The notes under the pieces: model-generated
Told to the model about the DNA's origin: nothing
The model's input: the letters and a program-made list of their open reading frames with translations, nothing else
Database searches by the model: none
Shown: piece by piece, positions 34,009 to 45,039 of the stretch
Layout: every line of letters starts with the position of its first letter
How positions within the stretch are numbered: position 1 is the stretch's first letter
Position numbers and translations under genes: made by a program
Assembly: GCA_036971475.1 (NCBI GenBank)
Contig: JBAIZL010000001.1
Location: forward strand, 281,868,425-281,932,424
DNA: 64,000 bases
From: Prosapia bicincta
Lineage: Eukaryota > Arthropoda > Insecta > Hemiptera > Cercopidae
Reading direction: 5' to 3'

Positions 34009-37000
34009 GAAACTAGGGTAGGCGCACTGCAAACATTTGGATGCTGAATCACCGTCTCAGTGCAGTTCTGTAAAGTTGGCTGTCGTCCGTCGTCAGGCAG
34101 TAACGCTAGAGAACAGGTAATGAGCTGTTGTTCACCGCGAAACTAGGGTAGGCGCACTGCAAACATTTGGATGCTGAATCACCGTCTCAGTGCAGTTCTG
34201 TAAAGTTGGCTGTCTTCCGTCGTCAGGCAGTAACGCTCGAGAACAGGTAATGTGCTCTTGTTCTCCGCGAAACTAGGGGAGGCGCACTGCAAACATTTGG
34301 ATGCTGAATCACCGTCTCAGTGCAGTTCTGTAAAGTTGGCTGTCTTCCGTCGTCAGGCAGTAATGCTAGAGAACAGGTAATGTGCTCTTGTTCACCACGA
34401 AACTAGGGGAGGCGCACTGCAAACATTTGGATGCTGAATCACCGTCTCAGTGCAGTTCTGTAAAGTTGGCTGTCTTGCGTCGTCAGGCAGTAATGCTAGA
34501 GAACAGGTAATGTGCTTTTGTTCTCCGCGAAACTAGGGTAGGCGCACTGCAAACATTTGGATGCTGAATCACCGTCTCAGTGCAGTTCTGTAAAGTTGGC
34601 TGTCTTCCGTCGTCAGGCAGTAACGCTCGAGAACAGGTAATGTGCTCTTGTTCTCCGCGAAACTAGGGTAGGCGCACTGCAAACATTTGGATGCTGAATC
34701 ACCGTCTCAGTGCAGTTCTGTAAAGTTGGCTGTCGTCCGTCGTCAGGCAGTAATGCTCGAGAACAGGTAATGAGCTGTTGTTCACCGCGAAACTAGGGTA
34801 GGCGCACTGCAAACATTTGGATGCTGAATCACCGTCTCAGTGCAGTTCTGTAAAGTTGGCTGTCGTCCGTCGTCAGGCAGTAATGCTCGAGAACAGGTAA
34901 TGTGCTCTTGTTCACCGCGAAACTAGGGTAGGCGCACTGCAAACATTTGGATGCTGAATCACCGTCTCAGTGCAGTTCTGTAAAGTTGGCTGTCTTGCGT
35001 CGTCAGGCAGTAATGCTAGAGAACAGGTAATGTGCTTTTGTTCTCCGCGAAACTAGGGTAGGCGCACTGCAAACATTTGGATGCTGAATCACCGTCTCAG
35101 TGCAGTTCTGTAAAGTTGGCTGTCTTCCGTCGTCAGGCAGTAACGCTCGAGAACAGGTAATGTGCTCTTGTTCTCCGCGAAACTAGGGTAGGCGCACTGC
35201 AAACATTTGGATGCTGAATCACCGTCTCAGTGCAGTTCTGTAAAGTTGGCTGTCGTCCGTCGTCAGGCAGTAATGCTAGAGAACAGGTAATGAGCTGTTG
35301 TTCACCGCGAAACTAGGGTAGGCGCACTGCAAACATTTGGATGCTGAATCACCGTCTCAGTGCAGTTCTGTAAAGTTGGCTGTCGTCCGTCGTCAGGCAG
35401 TAATGCTCGAGAACAGGTAATGTGCTCTTGTTCACCGCGAAACTAGGGTAGGCGCACTGCAAACATTTGGATGCTGAATCACCGTCTCAGTGCAGTTCTG
35501 TAAAGTTGGCTGTCTTCCGTCGTCAGGCAGTAACGCTCGAGAACAGGTAATGTGCTCTTGTTCTCCGCGAAACTAGGGTAGGCGCACTGCAAACATTTGG
35601 ATGCTGAATCACCGTCTCAGTGCAGTTCTGTAAAGTTGGCTGTCTTCCGTCGTCAGGCAGTAACGCTCGAGAACAGGTAATGTGCTCTTGTTCTCCGCGA
35701 AACTAGGGTAGGCGCACTGCAAACATTTGGATGCTGAATCACCGTCTCAGTGCAGTTCTGTAAAGTTGGCTGTCGTCCGTCGTCAGGCAGTAATGCTAGA
35801 GAACAGGTAATGAGCTGTTGTTCACCGCGAAACTAGGGTAGGCGCACTGCAAACATTTGGATGCTGAATCACCGTCTCAGTGCAGTTCTGTAAAGTTGGC
35901 TGTCGTCCGTCGTCAGGCAGTAATGCTCGAGAACAGGTAATGTGCTCTTGTTCACCGCGAAACTAGGGTAGGCGCACTGCAAACATTTGGATGCTGAATC
36001 ACCGTCTCAGTGCAGTTCTGTAAAGTTGGCTGTCGTCCGTCGTCAGGCAGTAATGCTCGAGAACAGGTAATGTGCTCTTGTTCACCGCGAAACTAGGGTA
36101 GGCGCACTGCAAACATTTGGATGCTGAATCACCGTCTTAGTGCAGTTCTGTAAAGTTAGCTGTCTTCCGTCGTCAGACAGAAACGCTCGAGAACAGGTAA
36201 TGAGCTGTTGTTCACCGCGAAACTAGGGTAGGCGCACTGCAAACATTTGGATGCTGAATCACCGTCTCAGTGCAGTTCTGTAAAGTTGGCTGTCGTCCGT
36301 CGTCAGGCAGTAATGCTCGAGAACAGGTAATGTGCTCTTGTTCACCGCGAAACTAGGGTAGGCGCACTGCAAACATTTGGATGCTGAATCACCGTCTTAG
36401 TGCAGTTCTGTAAAGTTGGCTGTCGTCCGTCGTCAGGCAGTAATGCTCGAGAACAGGTAATGTGCTCTTGTTCACCGCGAAACTAGGGTAGGCGCACTGC
36501 AAACATTTGGATGCTGAATCACCGTCTTAGTGCAGTTCTGTAAAGTTAGCTGTCTTCCGTCGTCAGACAGAAACGCTCGAGAACAGGTAATGAGCTGTTG
36601 TTCACCGCGAAACTAGGGTAGGCGCACTGCAAACATTTGGATGCTGAATCACCGTCTCAGTGCAGTTCTGTAAAGTTGGCTGTCGTCCGTCGTCAGGCAG
36701 TAATGCTCGAGAACAGGTAATGTGCTCTTGTTCACCGCGAAACTAGGGTAGGCGCACTGCAAACATTTGGATGCTGAATCACCGTCTTAGTGCAGTTCTG
36801 TAAAGTTGGCTGTCTTCCGTCGTCAGACAGAAACGCTCGAGAACAGGTAATGAGCTCTTGCTCACCGCGAAACTAGGGGAGGCGCACTGCAAACATTTGG
36901 ATGCTGAATCACAGTCTCAGTGCAGTTCTGTAAAGTTAGCTGTCGTACGTCGTCAGGCAGTAACGCTAGAGAACAGGTAATGAGCTCTTGTTCACCGCGA

Positions 37001-37640
37001 AACTAGGGTAGGCGCACTGCAAACATTTGGATGCTGAATCACCGTCTCAGTGCAGTTCTGTAGAGTTGGCTGTCGTACGTCGTCAGGCAGTAACGCTAGA
37101 GAACAGGTAATGAGCTCTTGTTCACCGCGAATCTAGGGTAGGCGTACTGCAAACATTTGGATGCTGAGTCACCGTCTCAGTGCAGTTCTGTAAAGTTGGC
37201 TGTCGTACGTCGTCAGGCAGTAACGCTAGAGAACAGGTAATGAGCTCTTGTTCACCGCGAATCTAGGGTAGGCGTACTGCAAACATTTGGATGCTGAGTC
37301 ACCGTCTCAGTGCAGTTCTGTAGAGTTGGCTGTCGTACGTCGTCAGGCAGTAACGCTAGAGAACAGGTAATGAGCTCTTGTTCACCGCGAATCTAGGGTA
37401 GGCGTACTGCAAACATTTGGATGCTGAGTCACCGTCTCAGTGCAGTTCTGTAGAGTTGGCTGTCGTACGTCGTCAGGCAGTAACGCTAGAGAACAGGTAA
37501 TGAGCTCTTGTTCACCGCGAATCTAGGGTAGGCGTACTGCAAACATTTGGATGCTGAGTCACCGTCTCAGTGCAGTTCTGTAAAGTTGGCTGTCGTCCGT
37601 CGTCAGACAGTAACGCCCGAGAACAGGTAATGTGCTCTTG
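34009..37640. repeat. 130-bp satellite, 28 units with higher-order structure
   Basis: GAAACTAGGGTAGGCGCACT starts a unit every 130 bp from 34009 to 37519, 28 units in all, with no length change. Diagnostic sites classify them: TGTCTTGCGT/GCTTTTG (D), TGTCTTCCGT/AACGCTCGA (E), TGTCGTCCGT/GAGCTGTTG (A) and TGTCGTCCGT/GTGCTCTTG (B). Units 4-7 and 8-11 (first unit = 1) run D-E-A-B, and units 12-15 run E-E-A-B. Units 17-22 carry a subtype with CGTCAGACAG/AAACGCTCG. Units 23-27 carry TGTCGTACGT. The last ones also have GAATCTAGGGTAGGCGTACT. It is not CRISPR-like, because no unique spacers exist. Confidence 0.97.
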
Positions 37641-37721
37641 TAGGTAGTGCGTCAGGTGGACTTGACCGGGATACTTTTTCGGAACGTCCCTTTTGTTTGT
37701 GAGTGCGTTTCGTCGTTCACC

Positions 37722-38005
37722 ATGGCTCCTAAAAGAAAACAATTTATGTTATCGTTAGGGCATAAACTAATTATATACTAATCGAATAAAGGGGCTACGT
37801 TAACCAGTTGGCTTAGATGTACGGTGTTGGAAAATCAGCGATCTTTGACATTAAAAGGAGCAAATTTCGTGCCAGTGCTTGAAAGTGAAGATAAAAGTTC
37901 CTCAAGAAAATCAGCGAAGGCTGCAACAGCGATCTAGGGGAAACCCAATTTTTGGTCTTATTCATTGTGAATTAGCTAAGAAGTTTATAGAAACATATAA
38001 AAAAT
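37722..38005 (+). pseudogene. Pogo/Tigger transposase N-terminal relic
   Basis: The ATG at 37722 opens MAPKRKQFMLSLGHKL. After indels the reading continues as KGATLTS, then MYGVGKSAIFDIKRSK (37810-37860), and later RLQQRSRGNPIFGLIHCELA followed by KKF (37918-37985). This is the Psq-type helix-turn-helix followed by the CENP-B-type second DNA-binding domain that pogo/Tigger transposases use to bind their termini. The DDE catalytic domain that should follow is absent. Stops and frameshifts disable the piece. The start codon lies 80 bp after the last 130-bp unit, so the array occupies the leader of the original gene. Confidence 0.8.
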
Positions 38006-39117
38006 ATATAGTTTTTTCATCCATTCACAACAAACGTATAGGTAAAATTTTATAATTTAGGATGCGGGCCTAGGCGAGAGGGCGAGGACGAGGGGGACGG
38101 GAGGTACTCGCAGGTCGTTTTCAAAAACATTGATCCTTGGACTTCCGTTGACTCACAGGATTGACTCATTATTTTGTTAGTTTTTAATACTTTTTAATAT
38201 ATATTAAATATAAAAACAAATGAAAAAGGGCGGGTACGAATTCTTGCTAATATGCTTGTCTAAAGGTTGGAACTGGTAGGCCGCGATTTATGGCCCCGAT
38301 GAGGGATGACGAAAGTACCTGATGTTTTATAGATGACGAATACACAATTTCTACCTAAGGGCCAAGTTTAACCTATACAGCAATTGTTTTAACCTTTTCT
38401 TTCGAAAAAATTCAGTTATCCGAATTGGGTTAGGTCTCAATTGATTCGAAGGATTTTGGCTTTACTGAATAGGTTTTCGCCCCTTTTGGATATTAAGATG
38501 TTCAACCTTGTCGAGATGTATTCTGGTGTAATTATATTATAAAGTATTATTGTAATAGTTACCTACGCTTGGTGATTGAAGAATCGGTGTTTAGTATTCG
38601 ACGTGGGTAATACCACTTAAGTAGGCCGTAACGCTTTTATGACCTTTTGGCCTAACGCCATCTATTAGGCCGGACTTATGAGCATTAATATGCGTTTAAT
38701 TTTGAAGTATGGCCCAGATTAAAGTCTTTAAACTGTCATTGGCGTCTCAGAGAATAATACATAATTGGATATGCAAAATTATGCAAATTTGTTTGAATAC
38801 TTAGTCTTTTATTAACTGCTGAAATTCAGCGAAAGGTCACGCATTCTGATTAACGTACTGCAAACGCTCTTATACTAGTCAACTGAAATTAAAAGATAAC
38901 CTTTGATGAAAACATTACAAGAAATATAATTTTTTGTATTTAAGAAGTCAAGGAAAAGGAAGAACAATAACGGCTTGACAAGAAATAAATTCTTGTTAAT
39001 AGTTGTAAGTATTATGGAGAATATTAATTATTAATAATGATAACATGATGTATGCATAAGAACCAACTGAATTATATTCGGAATATTATTTATTCTCCTA
39101 ATACATTAAAATCTAGA
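38006..39117. other. Rest of the Tigger region and AT-rich flank
   Basis: No coding signal. The presumed right terminus of the element is at about 38412-38465. Confidence 0.35.
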
Positions 39118-39238
39118 AAATACTTTATATACAAACTTTTTTGCAAAAAAAGGAAATAATACTTTATATACAAACTTTTTTGCAAAAAAAGGAAATAATA
39201 CTTTATATACAAACTTTGGTGCAAAAAAAGGAAATAAT
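39118..39238. repeat. 39-bp minisatellite, three units
   Basis: TACTTTATATACAAACTTT recurs at 39121, 39160 and 39199, each followed by GCAAAAAAAGGAAATAAT. The open frame across it exists only because 39 is a multiple of three. Confidence 0.93.
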
Positions 39239-39239
39239 C

Positions 39240-40500
39240 CTCTATAACATTATTTTAACTGACCCTAATAAACAGGACGTTATAAGCAATATAACACGGA
39301 GGTACTGTGTCTTGAAGGTGGATCAAACCGTCTTTTAGCCATGTAAAGTGCGACGCATAAACGGCTGCTGACGCGATCGCTTACCTTGTGCTAAGTCGCA
39401 TTCCTCCTAAAAATTATGCAAACGAACTGTAAATAGTGTAAACATATCAATGATTTTATAATACTGACTTATCAAACGTTAACATGTTTCGTAAAATAAA
39501 TGTCCTGATCTTCCCAGATTTTCACTGGCCTTAAAGTCCAGGATCTAAAGAGGGTTGAGAATACACTGAAAGCCTAAAGAAATATTATTTCAGATTATTG
39601 TTCCGGGCACTTGGGTTATTCTAAAAACGTATGTCGTCGTCCCGTCATGCCAAGGGGAGGGGGAACATCCCGGGGAACGCGCTGTACTGGAACCTTTGTA
39701 TTTTTTAAACTATAAAAGATAGGTCAACCACAAAATTGTTTTTAAACTCACAAAAATAAGGGCTTCGTTAATGGTTCTTACGTGAAAATGGCTAACTATA
39801 TTATCTACTGAGTAAAAAATTATTTTTCTTAAAACGTTTACTTTTACGTAAGTTTTTAGTTTTTTAGAGAATTTGCATTGGAAAATAACCCATTGCGGTA
39901 AACGTAAGCCGGAGACTAAGGTGAAAGTTTGTTTTAAGGTCTCTGGAATTAAAAAAAAAATATTTTTTCAAGCTTATACACACAAATATATACTAATATC
40001 ATGATAATACTCGTGTCTAAATCGTGGTAACTTTAGAACGAAACTTCCGATTTCGATCTAAGCTGGTAAGCAGATGTAATTTGTTACTTGTGGGAATATA
40101 TTTGTTAATAGGAAGTATCGATCAATTAGAAGTTGACTTTCCGCCTGCCTTTTTCAATGCGGAAAGTGGATATTCCATGCATGCTCAACTCCCTTTAGAT
40201 CCTGGACTATGAAACTTGAGTTTTGTTTCTAAAAAACAAAATCAAAACACTTTCAACACCAATCTGAAGAATTTCTAACAAAAATTCAACACTGTCATAG
40301 AATTTTACGTTATAGTATAGTGATGTGTTAACTGAGTTTTAATCGTTATAAATAAAACTTCGCATGTTTTAGAAAAGTTTATATCTTTTTATTAACCTGT
40401 TACAGAATTTTTTATTTGCATGCTAAACACATTAAGATAGATTTTCTTTTTAACGGACTTTGAAACGGACCTTATAATGGATTTAAACGAAACCCCGCGG
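39240..40500. other. AT-rich stretch, nothing recognised
   Basis: No supported feature. Confidence 0.35.
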
Positions 40501-40533
40501 CCGCAATTAGTCCTTTATAACGAGGTTCTACTG
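40500..40533 (-). mobile_element. Isolated Tigger/pogo right terminus
   Basis: ATAACGAGGTTCTACTG ends at 40533 and is followed by TA. Its inverse, CAGTAGAACCTCGTTAT, is a textbook pogo/Tigger terminus. No matching left end was found upstream, so the element is truncated. Confidence 0.6.
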
Positions 40534-40810
40534 TACGTGTAGGGGGCCTATATATTTGTTATTAAAGACATTATAAAAATAAAGTAATAGTGATTATATA
40601 AGATTTTATATTTATTAATTTCACGTAGTTATATATAGGTTTTAATATTTCCTTAAAATAAGTGGATTCTTAAGCCCCCCATACACGGGCGAACATGCTC
40701 GGCGTTGCCCACAGACGATCGAACATGCTCGCGAACATGTTGGCCGCCGCCGCACAGTACTCTTGCCTTTCTTGGCGCTGTGACAGTCTAGTTGTGTCAT
40801 TGTGTGCGAA

Positions 40811-41145
40811 ATGGATGCTAAGACTGTGGTGGCTATTTGTGGTGGTTTCGTTTCTTTGGAAGATGAGAAAAAACGCAAGCCACGCAAAATATTGGTGCAA
40901 TAATTGACTTAAAAATAGAAACCAGTTCAGTCACATGTCTCTATTGGCAGAACTAGCAGCAAACGAACCAAATGAAATTACCTGAGGATGACTGAAGAAT
41001 GTTTCGAAGACATTCTTCGACGTATTTCTCCAGAAGTTGAGAAACAGAATACTGATATGAGGGAGTCGATCAGCTGTAAAGAGCGCTTTGCTGCGACACT
41101 TCAGTTTTTGGCTAGTGGCAGAAGCTACGAAAACCTAAAATGCTC
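40811..41145 (+). pseudogene. Harbinger transposase N-terminal relic
   Basis: The ATG at 40811 gives MDAKTVVAICGGFVSLEDEK followed by KRKPRKI. After a frame break comes SLLAELAANEPNEI, then another frame with ECFEDILRRISPEVEKQNTD, then MRESISCKERFAATLQFLAS and GRSYENL. This is the conserved N-terminal part of Harbinger transposases: (F)EDLLxxIxPxIxKxDTxMRxxI followed by RLAxTLRFLAxGxSxxSL. The DDE catalytic domain is missing, replaced by the 45-bp array that starts about 110 bp later. Stops show it is dead. The start is chosen because the Met, the KR-rich stretch and the following blocks are in the expected order. Confidence 0.8.
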
Positions 41146-41186
41146 GTGGACATGTTGATCGTCCCCACAGACGGCCGAGCATGTCC

Positions 41187-42050
41187 GTGTTTGGGCTCGG
41201 GCTCGCCGGGTCCGACCATCCGAGCGCTGAACCGAACATGTTCGCCGGTTGGAATGCTCGTAGACCCCACACACGGGTGAGCATGTTCGCCGGTTGGAAT
41301 GCTCGTAGACCCCACACACGGGCGAGCATGTTCGCCGGTTGGAATGCTAGTAGACCCCACACACGGGCGAGCATGTTCGCCGGTTGGAATGCTAGTAGAC
41401 CCCACACACGGGCGAACATGTTCGCCGGTTGGAATGCTCGTAGACCCCACACACGGGCGAGCATGTTCGCCGGTTGGAATGCTCGTAGACCCCACACACA
41501 AGCGAGCATGTTCGCCGGTTGGAATGCTCGTAGACCCCACACACAAGCGAGCATGTTCGCCGGTTGGAATGCTAGTAGACCCCACACACGGGCGAGCATG
41601 TTCGCCGGTTGGAATGCTCGTAGACCCCACACACGGGCGAGCATGTTCGCCGGTTGGAATGCTCGTAGACCCCACACACGGGCGAGCATGTTCGCCGGTT
41701 GGAATGCTCGTAGACCCCACACACAAGCGAGCATGTTCGCCGGTTGGAATGCTCGTAGACCCCACACACAAGCGAGCATGTTCGCCGGTTGGAATGCTAG
41801 TAGACCCCACACACGGGCGAGCATGTTCGCCGGTTGGAATGCTCGTAGACCCCACACACGGGCGAGCATGTTCGCCGGTTGGAATGCTCGTAGACCCCAC
41901 ACACAAGCGAGGATGTTCACCGGTTGGAATGCTCGTAGACCCCACACACGGGCGAGCATGTTCGTGTTGGGGCTCGGGCTCGCCGGGTCCCACCATCCGA
42001 GCGCTGAACCGAACATGTTCGCCGGTTGGAATGCTCGCCACCCCACACAC
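41187..42050. repeat. 45-bp palindrome-bearing array inside the Harbinger element
   Basis: The unit GGAATGCTCGTAGACCCCAC ACACGGGCGAGCATGTTCGC CGGTT repeats every 45 bp from about 41250 to 41960, roughly 16 units. It has minor variants (GCTAG for GCTCG, ACAAGCGAG for ACGGGCGAG). Each unit has the near-palindrome GCGAGCATGTTCGC, close to the element's own terminal GCGAACATGCTCG. A block of about 75 bp, GGGCTCGGGCTCGCCGGGTC then CCGAGCGCTGAACCG, brackets the array at 41190 and 41970. Since 45 is divisible by three and the unit lacks stops, 270-320-codon frames open on both strands. These are not genes. Confidence 0.97.
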
Positions 42051-42113
42051 GGGCGAGCATGTTCGCCGCCAACACCGTCTCGAGCATGCTCGCCAGTGTA
42101 TGGGGAGGCCTTA

Positions 42114-42689
42114 GAGTGGCTAATTCTACTCAGAACCTCGTAATATTTACAACTTTATTAGCTTCATTATTTATTTATTTTATATTTCTACATGAGACTT
42201 TTGGATATACGAACATTACAGATATTACAGAGGATTACAGATAATATTTTACCGGATAACTGAGATGGATTTCTAAATTTGTGATTAAAGCACTTGTGTG
42301 ACTACATTATAAGATATTTTTTGCTTTGTATTCCAAAAAAGCAAAAGAAATTGTCGAATTAAATTTTCCTTCAAATTTATCTCATGCCTCTTGTCCTTTG
42401 AGACACAAACTTATATATTCTGCCTTTGATGTCCTCAGGTGATACATCCGCAATAGAATGCTCAAACAATCGATCGCTGTTATTTTTCTTTATCAAATCC
42501 GAAGGCTCTTCCTATAAAGATAAAAGCAAAATGGAAACTCGCGGTACTTTGTAAGGGAATAGAAAGGTTTTCACTCTAGTCCGTTGAAATATTCACGTAT
42601 ATTTGGAACTACTGTGCTATCCCCTCCCAGTCAGAATTAGAAAGAAGTCGCTTAGGAATGGGAATACATATGATTCCGTTATCTTTTAT
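42114..42689. other. Unassigned sequence
   Basis: No supported feature. Confidence 0.35.
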
Positions 42690-43020
42690 GATGTTAATAC
42701 AGTTATTTCAAATATTAATTCATTAATTAAATTTAATAATTAATTAATTTTAGTTTTATATGGGAGAAAAACTTTTCATAAAAGGGGCAAGGTATGTAAT
42801 ATAGTTATTTCGTGCCAATTGGCTTAAAATAAGTGATAAAATATGATTCCATATAATGGCTGATTTTATGTTATAGGTAATGTGGTAGAACAGCTGTTTT
42901 AACCTAGGTTATGTTACTTTATTTATATTAATTGTAATTATTTAATAAAGAGTAACTAAAATAAAACTTTTCTTTGTTGACGTAAGTAGGAATTGACTTT
43001 AAAATATTTTTGTTTTAATT
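42690..43020 (+). repeat. Dispersed repeat R, copy 3
   Basis: Matches 7740-8060 through AATACAGTTATTTCAAATAT, ATAGTTATTTCGTGCC, GATTTTATGTTATAGGT, GTAGAACAGCTGTTTTAACC and GGTTATGTTACTTTATTTAT. It is uninterrupted where the 15-kb copy is split. Confidence 0.8.
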
Positions 43021-43179
43021 ACTTTTTCATATTTAATTCAAAATAAAAACTTCGCTTCAATTTTGTCTTGTTTAATAGCAATGCTTTAAAATTGCAACTG
43101 CTTCGAAATTTTTTTAATTTTCTATAAGGAAACAAAAACGTTCAGGATCAATTGAGAGAATGTGTTGGAGGATGTATAC

Positions 43180-44215
43180 CTAAAAATACTCCCAGGCTAT
43201 ATTTAGAGGGGAAGGCTTTCAGGCTGTGTAGGCAGAAAGGCTTTCGGGCTATAGTGAGAGGTTTATGTCATTTAGAGTAAAAAAGGTTTTCAGACTATAC
43301 ATAGAGAATTGCTTTTAATCTAAATGGGGATAAAAGGCGCACAGACTGTACAGAAAGAAAGATTTTGCAGCTATATTGAAAGTATGGACTTTAGGATAAA
43401 GGTCTATAGCGAAACCCTTACAGGAGATATTTTGCAGGATATGCAGATAGGAAGGGTTACAGCTTATATAGAGGGAAAGGCTTTTTAGGGTATATAAGAG
43501 GAAAGTATTTCAATCTATAAAAAAGAAAAATGCTTCCAATCTATAGGAGAAGAAAGGCATACACGTCTTACAGAGAGATATATTTTTGGGCTATATGATG
43601 AAGAAGAACCTTGAGATATATAGAGAAAGGCTTTTAGGATATATAGATTGAAAAGCTTTCAGCCTAAACAGAGAGAAAGAGTTTTAGGATAACGGAGGGT
43701 AAAGCTTTTGAGGATAGAGGTGGAAACCTTAGGAGGTAGAGAGAGAAAGAAAGAGAGAGAGAGAGAGAGAGGTGGAGGGAAAGGGGAAGAGAGACTATGG
43801 TTTCTAGGATATTATGGTTAGACAGCCTATACATACAGTTAAGATTTTAGGTTCTATAGAGAATAAGGTTTTTGGGTAGAGAAAAGACAATTTAAGAGAT
43901 CAAGAGAGGTTATTTATGATACCTAAGATATTAAGAGAGAAGAAAGGCTTTCAAGCTTTGTGTGAAGGGAGTATCCAAGCTATAAAGAGTGAAATACCTC
44001 TAGGAGGTGTAGAGAGAAGCATCTTTTAGGGTGGAAGACCTCCCAGCTTTATGGGAAGAAACACACATGAGCTATATAGAATGAAAATTATTTTAAGGCA
44101 TGTGGAGAGAACGATTTTTGGGGATATAAGGAGAAAGTAGCCTTTCAGACTAATTAAGGAAGTCTTCCAGACTATATATGAAGGAAAGGATTTAAAGTTA
44201 TTCTTTAGGAAGGAA
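43180..44215. repeat. Old, degenerate purine-rich minisatellite
   Basis: Irregular units of roughly 30-40 bp of the form 'agagagaaaggctttcaggctatat' recur dozens of times with heavy divergence. The sequence is strongly A/G-rich on the plus strand, with an (AG)n run at 43741-43770. No reading frame is kept. Confidence 0.75.
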
Positions 44216-44304
44216 ATTAAAAATTTCTGTGCTTAGAGAATTCAGGTATGAATAATTTATCGTTACAAAACCAATTAAATTACATCTAATAAAAGCCCGG
44301 CCTG

Positions 44305-44410
44305 TTAGGTTGGTGAAAAAAATCGGTGCGGACGTTTAAAGTATTTATTTTTTACTATTCAATGCAAATCTGCCAGAGAAACCGACACCGTCTACTTGAT
44401 AGTCGTTCAA
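44305..44410. mobile_element. Mariner terminus remnant
   Basis: TTAGGTTGGTGAAAAAAATC then GGTGCGGACG at 44305-44334 matches the TTAGGTTGGTGCAAAAGTAATTGCGG type of mariner terminus. The partner end and a transposase are not seen. Confidence 0.6.
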
Positions 44411-45039
44411 CACTGAAAGAGAAGAACACTAAGCGTGAATTATCCTCTTCGAAAAATAAATGTTTATTATCCTTTCAAGTGGGTCGTTTCTGATACCCTT
44501 CGTATGTTGTGTTGTAATAACACTGAACCAATTCGCTTCGTTTTATATCCCATTTATAAACCAAGATGCTCATTTGAAGTTTAAAAGGCATATACATATT
44601 TTTACATCATTAATAAGCCATGTTATTTATACTCAAGTATTAAAATGATTAGCTTTGAAAGGGCATTTTCGATGCAGTAAATTATAATGCTACCTTGAAT
44701 CCACATTGTTTGCTATTTTTACCGTATTGTTTATGCTAAATTTCCGGTTGTAATTATTTCCACGACGAGAATTTCGAAGGCAGTGGAAAGGTTGTGATTA
44801 CCTTGATTTGTTGTGGCCGGACACTTTCTAAAATAACAGTCACGATTCACGGCGTTTACAAGAGGAACTGGTTCACAGGAACTGGTCGAGAGAAAAAAAG
44901 GAAAACAATGTTGTCATAATGGACGCATAGCGTTAACTAAACTCAAGACTAGATAACGGCGCTGTAAGGGTTTCAGCTTTCAAGGAATATAAAAATGAGT
45001 TGTATTTTTAGTAAATATTCAATATCGCCCTCTAAAGAC
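44411..45039. other. Unassigned sequence
   Basis: No supported feature. Confidence 0.35.

Larger units (their letters stand above)
33890..38465 (+). mobile_element. Pogo/Tigger-type element carrying a large tandem array
   Basis: The left end has TTATCCGAACTCCGACTATC and TCCGAATCTCG (about 33898-33930). The right end has AGTTATCCGAATTGGG (about 38412) and GGCTTTACTG (about 38458), whose inverse begins CAGTAAAGCC. 'CGAAT/TTCGGATAA' blocks at both ends and a CAG terminus fit a pogo/Tigger element with decayed termini. In between lie the 130-bp array and then the transposase start at 37722. The exact left end and the TA duplication are not clear. Confidence 0.5.
40673..42110 (+). mobile_element. 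Harbinger-type element, TTA target duplication
   Basis: The left terminus AGCCCCCCATACACGGGCGA and the inverse of the right terminus GGCCTCCCCATACACTGGCG continue together into GAACATGCTCG/GAGCATGCTCG. TTA flanks both ends (40670-40672 and 42111-42113). A 3-bp TWA duplication and a transposase N-terminal relic inside identify the PIF/Harbinger superfamily. The element is 1438 bp long. The transposase is cut at about 41145 and the rest is a tandem array of terminus-like sequence. Confidence 0.85.

Noticed and set aside
34009..37640. CRISPR array
   Set aside because: The units are contiguous 130-bp tandem copies with no unique spacers, in a eukaryotic genome.
41112..42143. Four long frames (271-320 codons) as repeat proteins
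   Set aside because: A 45-bp period without stops opens them all at once, and the host is a transposon interior.
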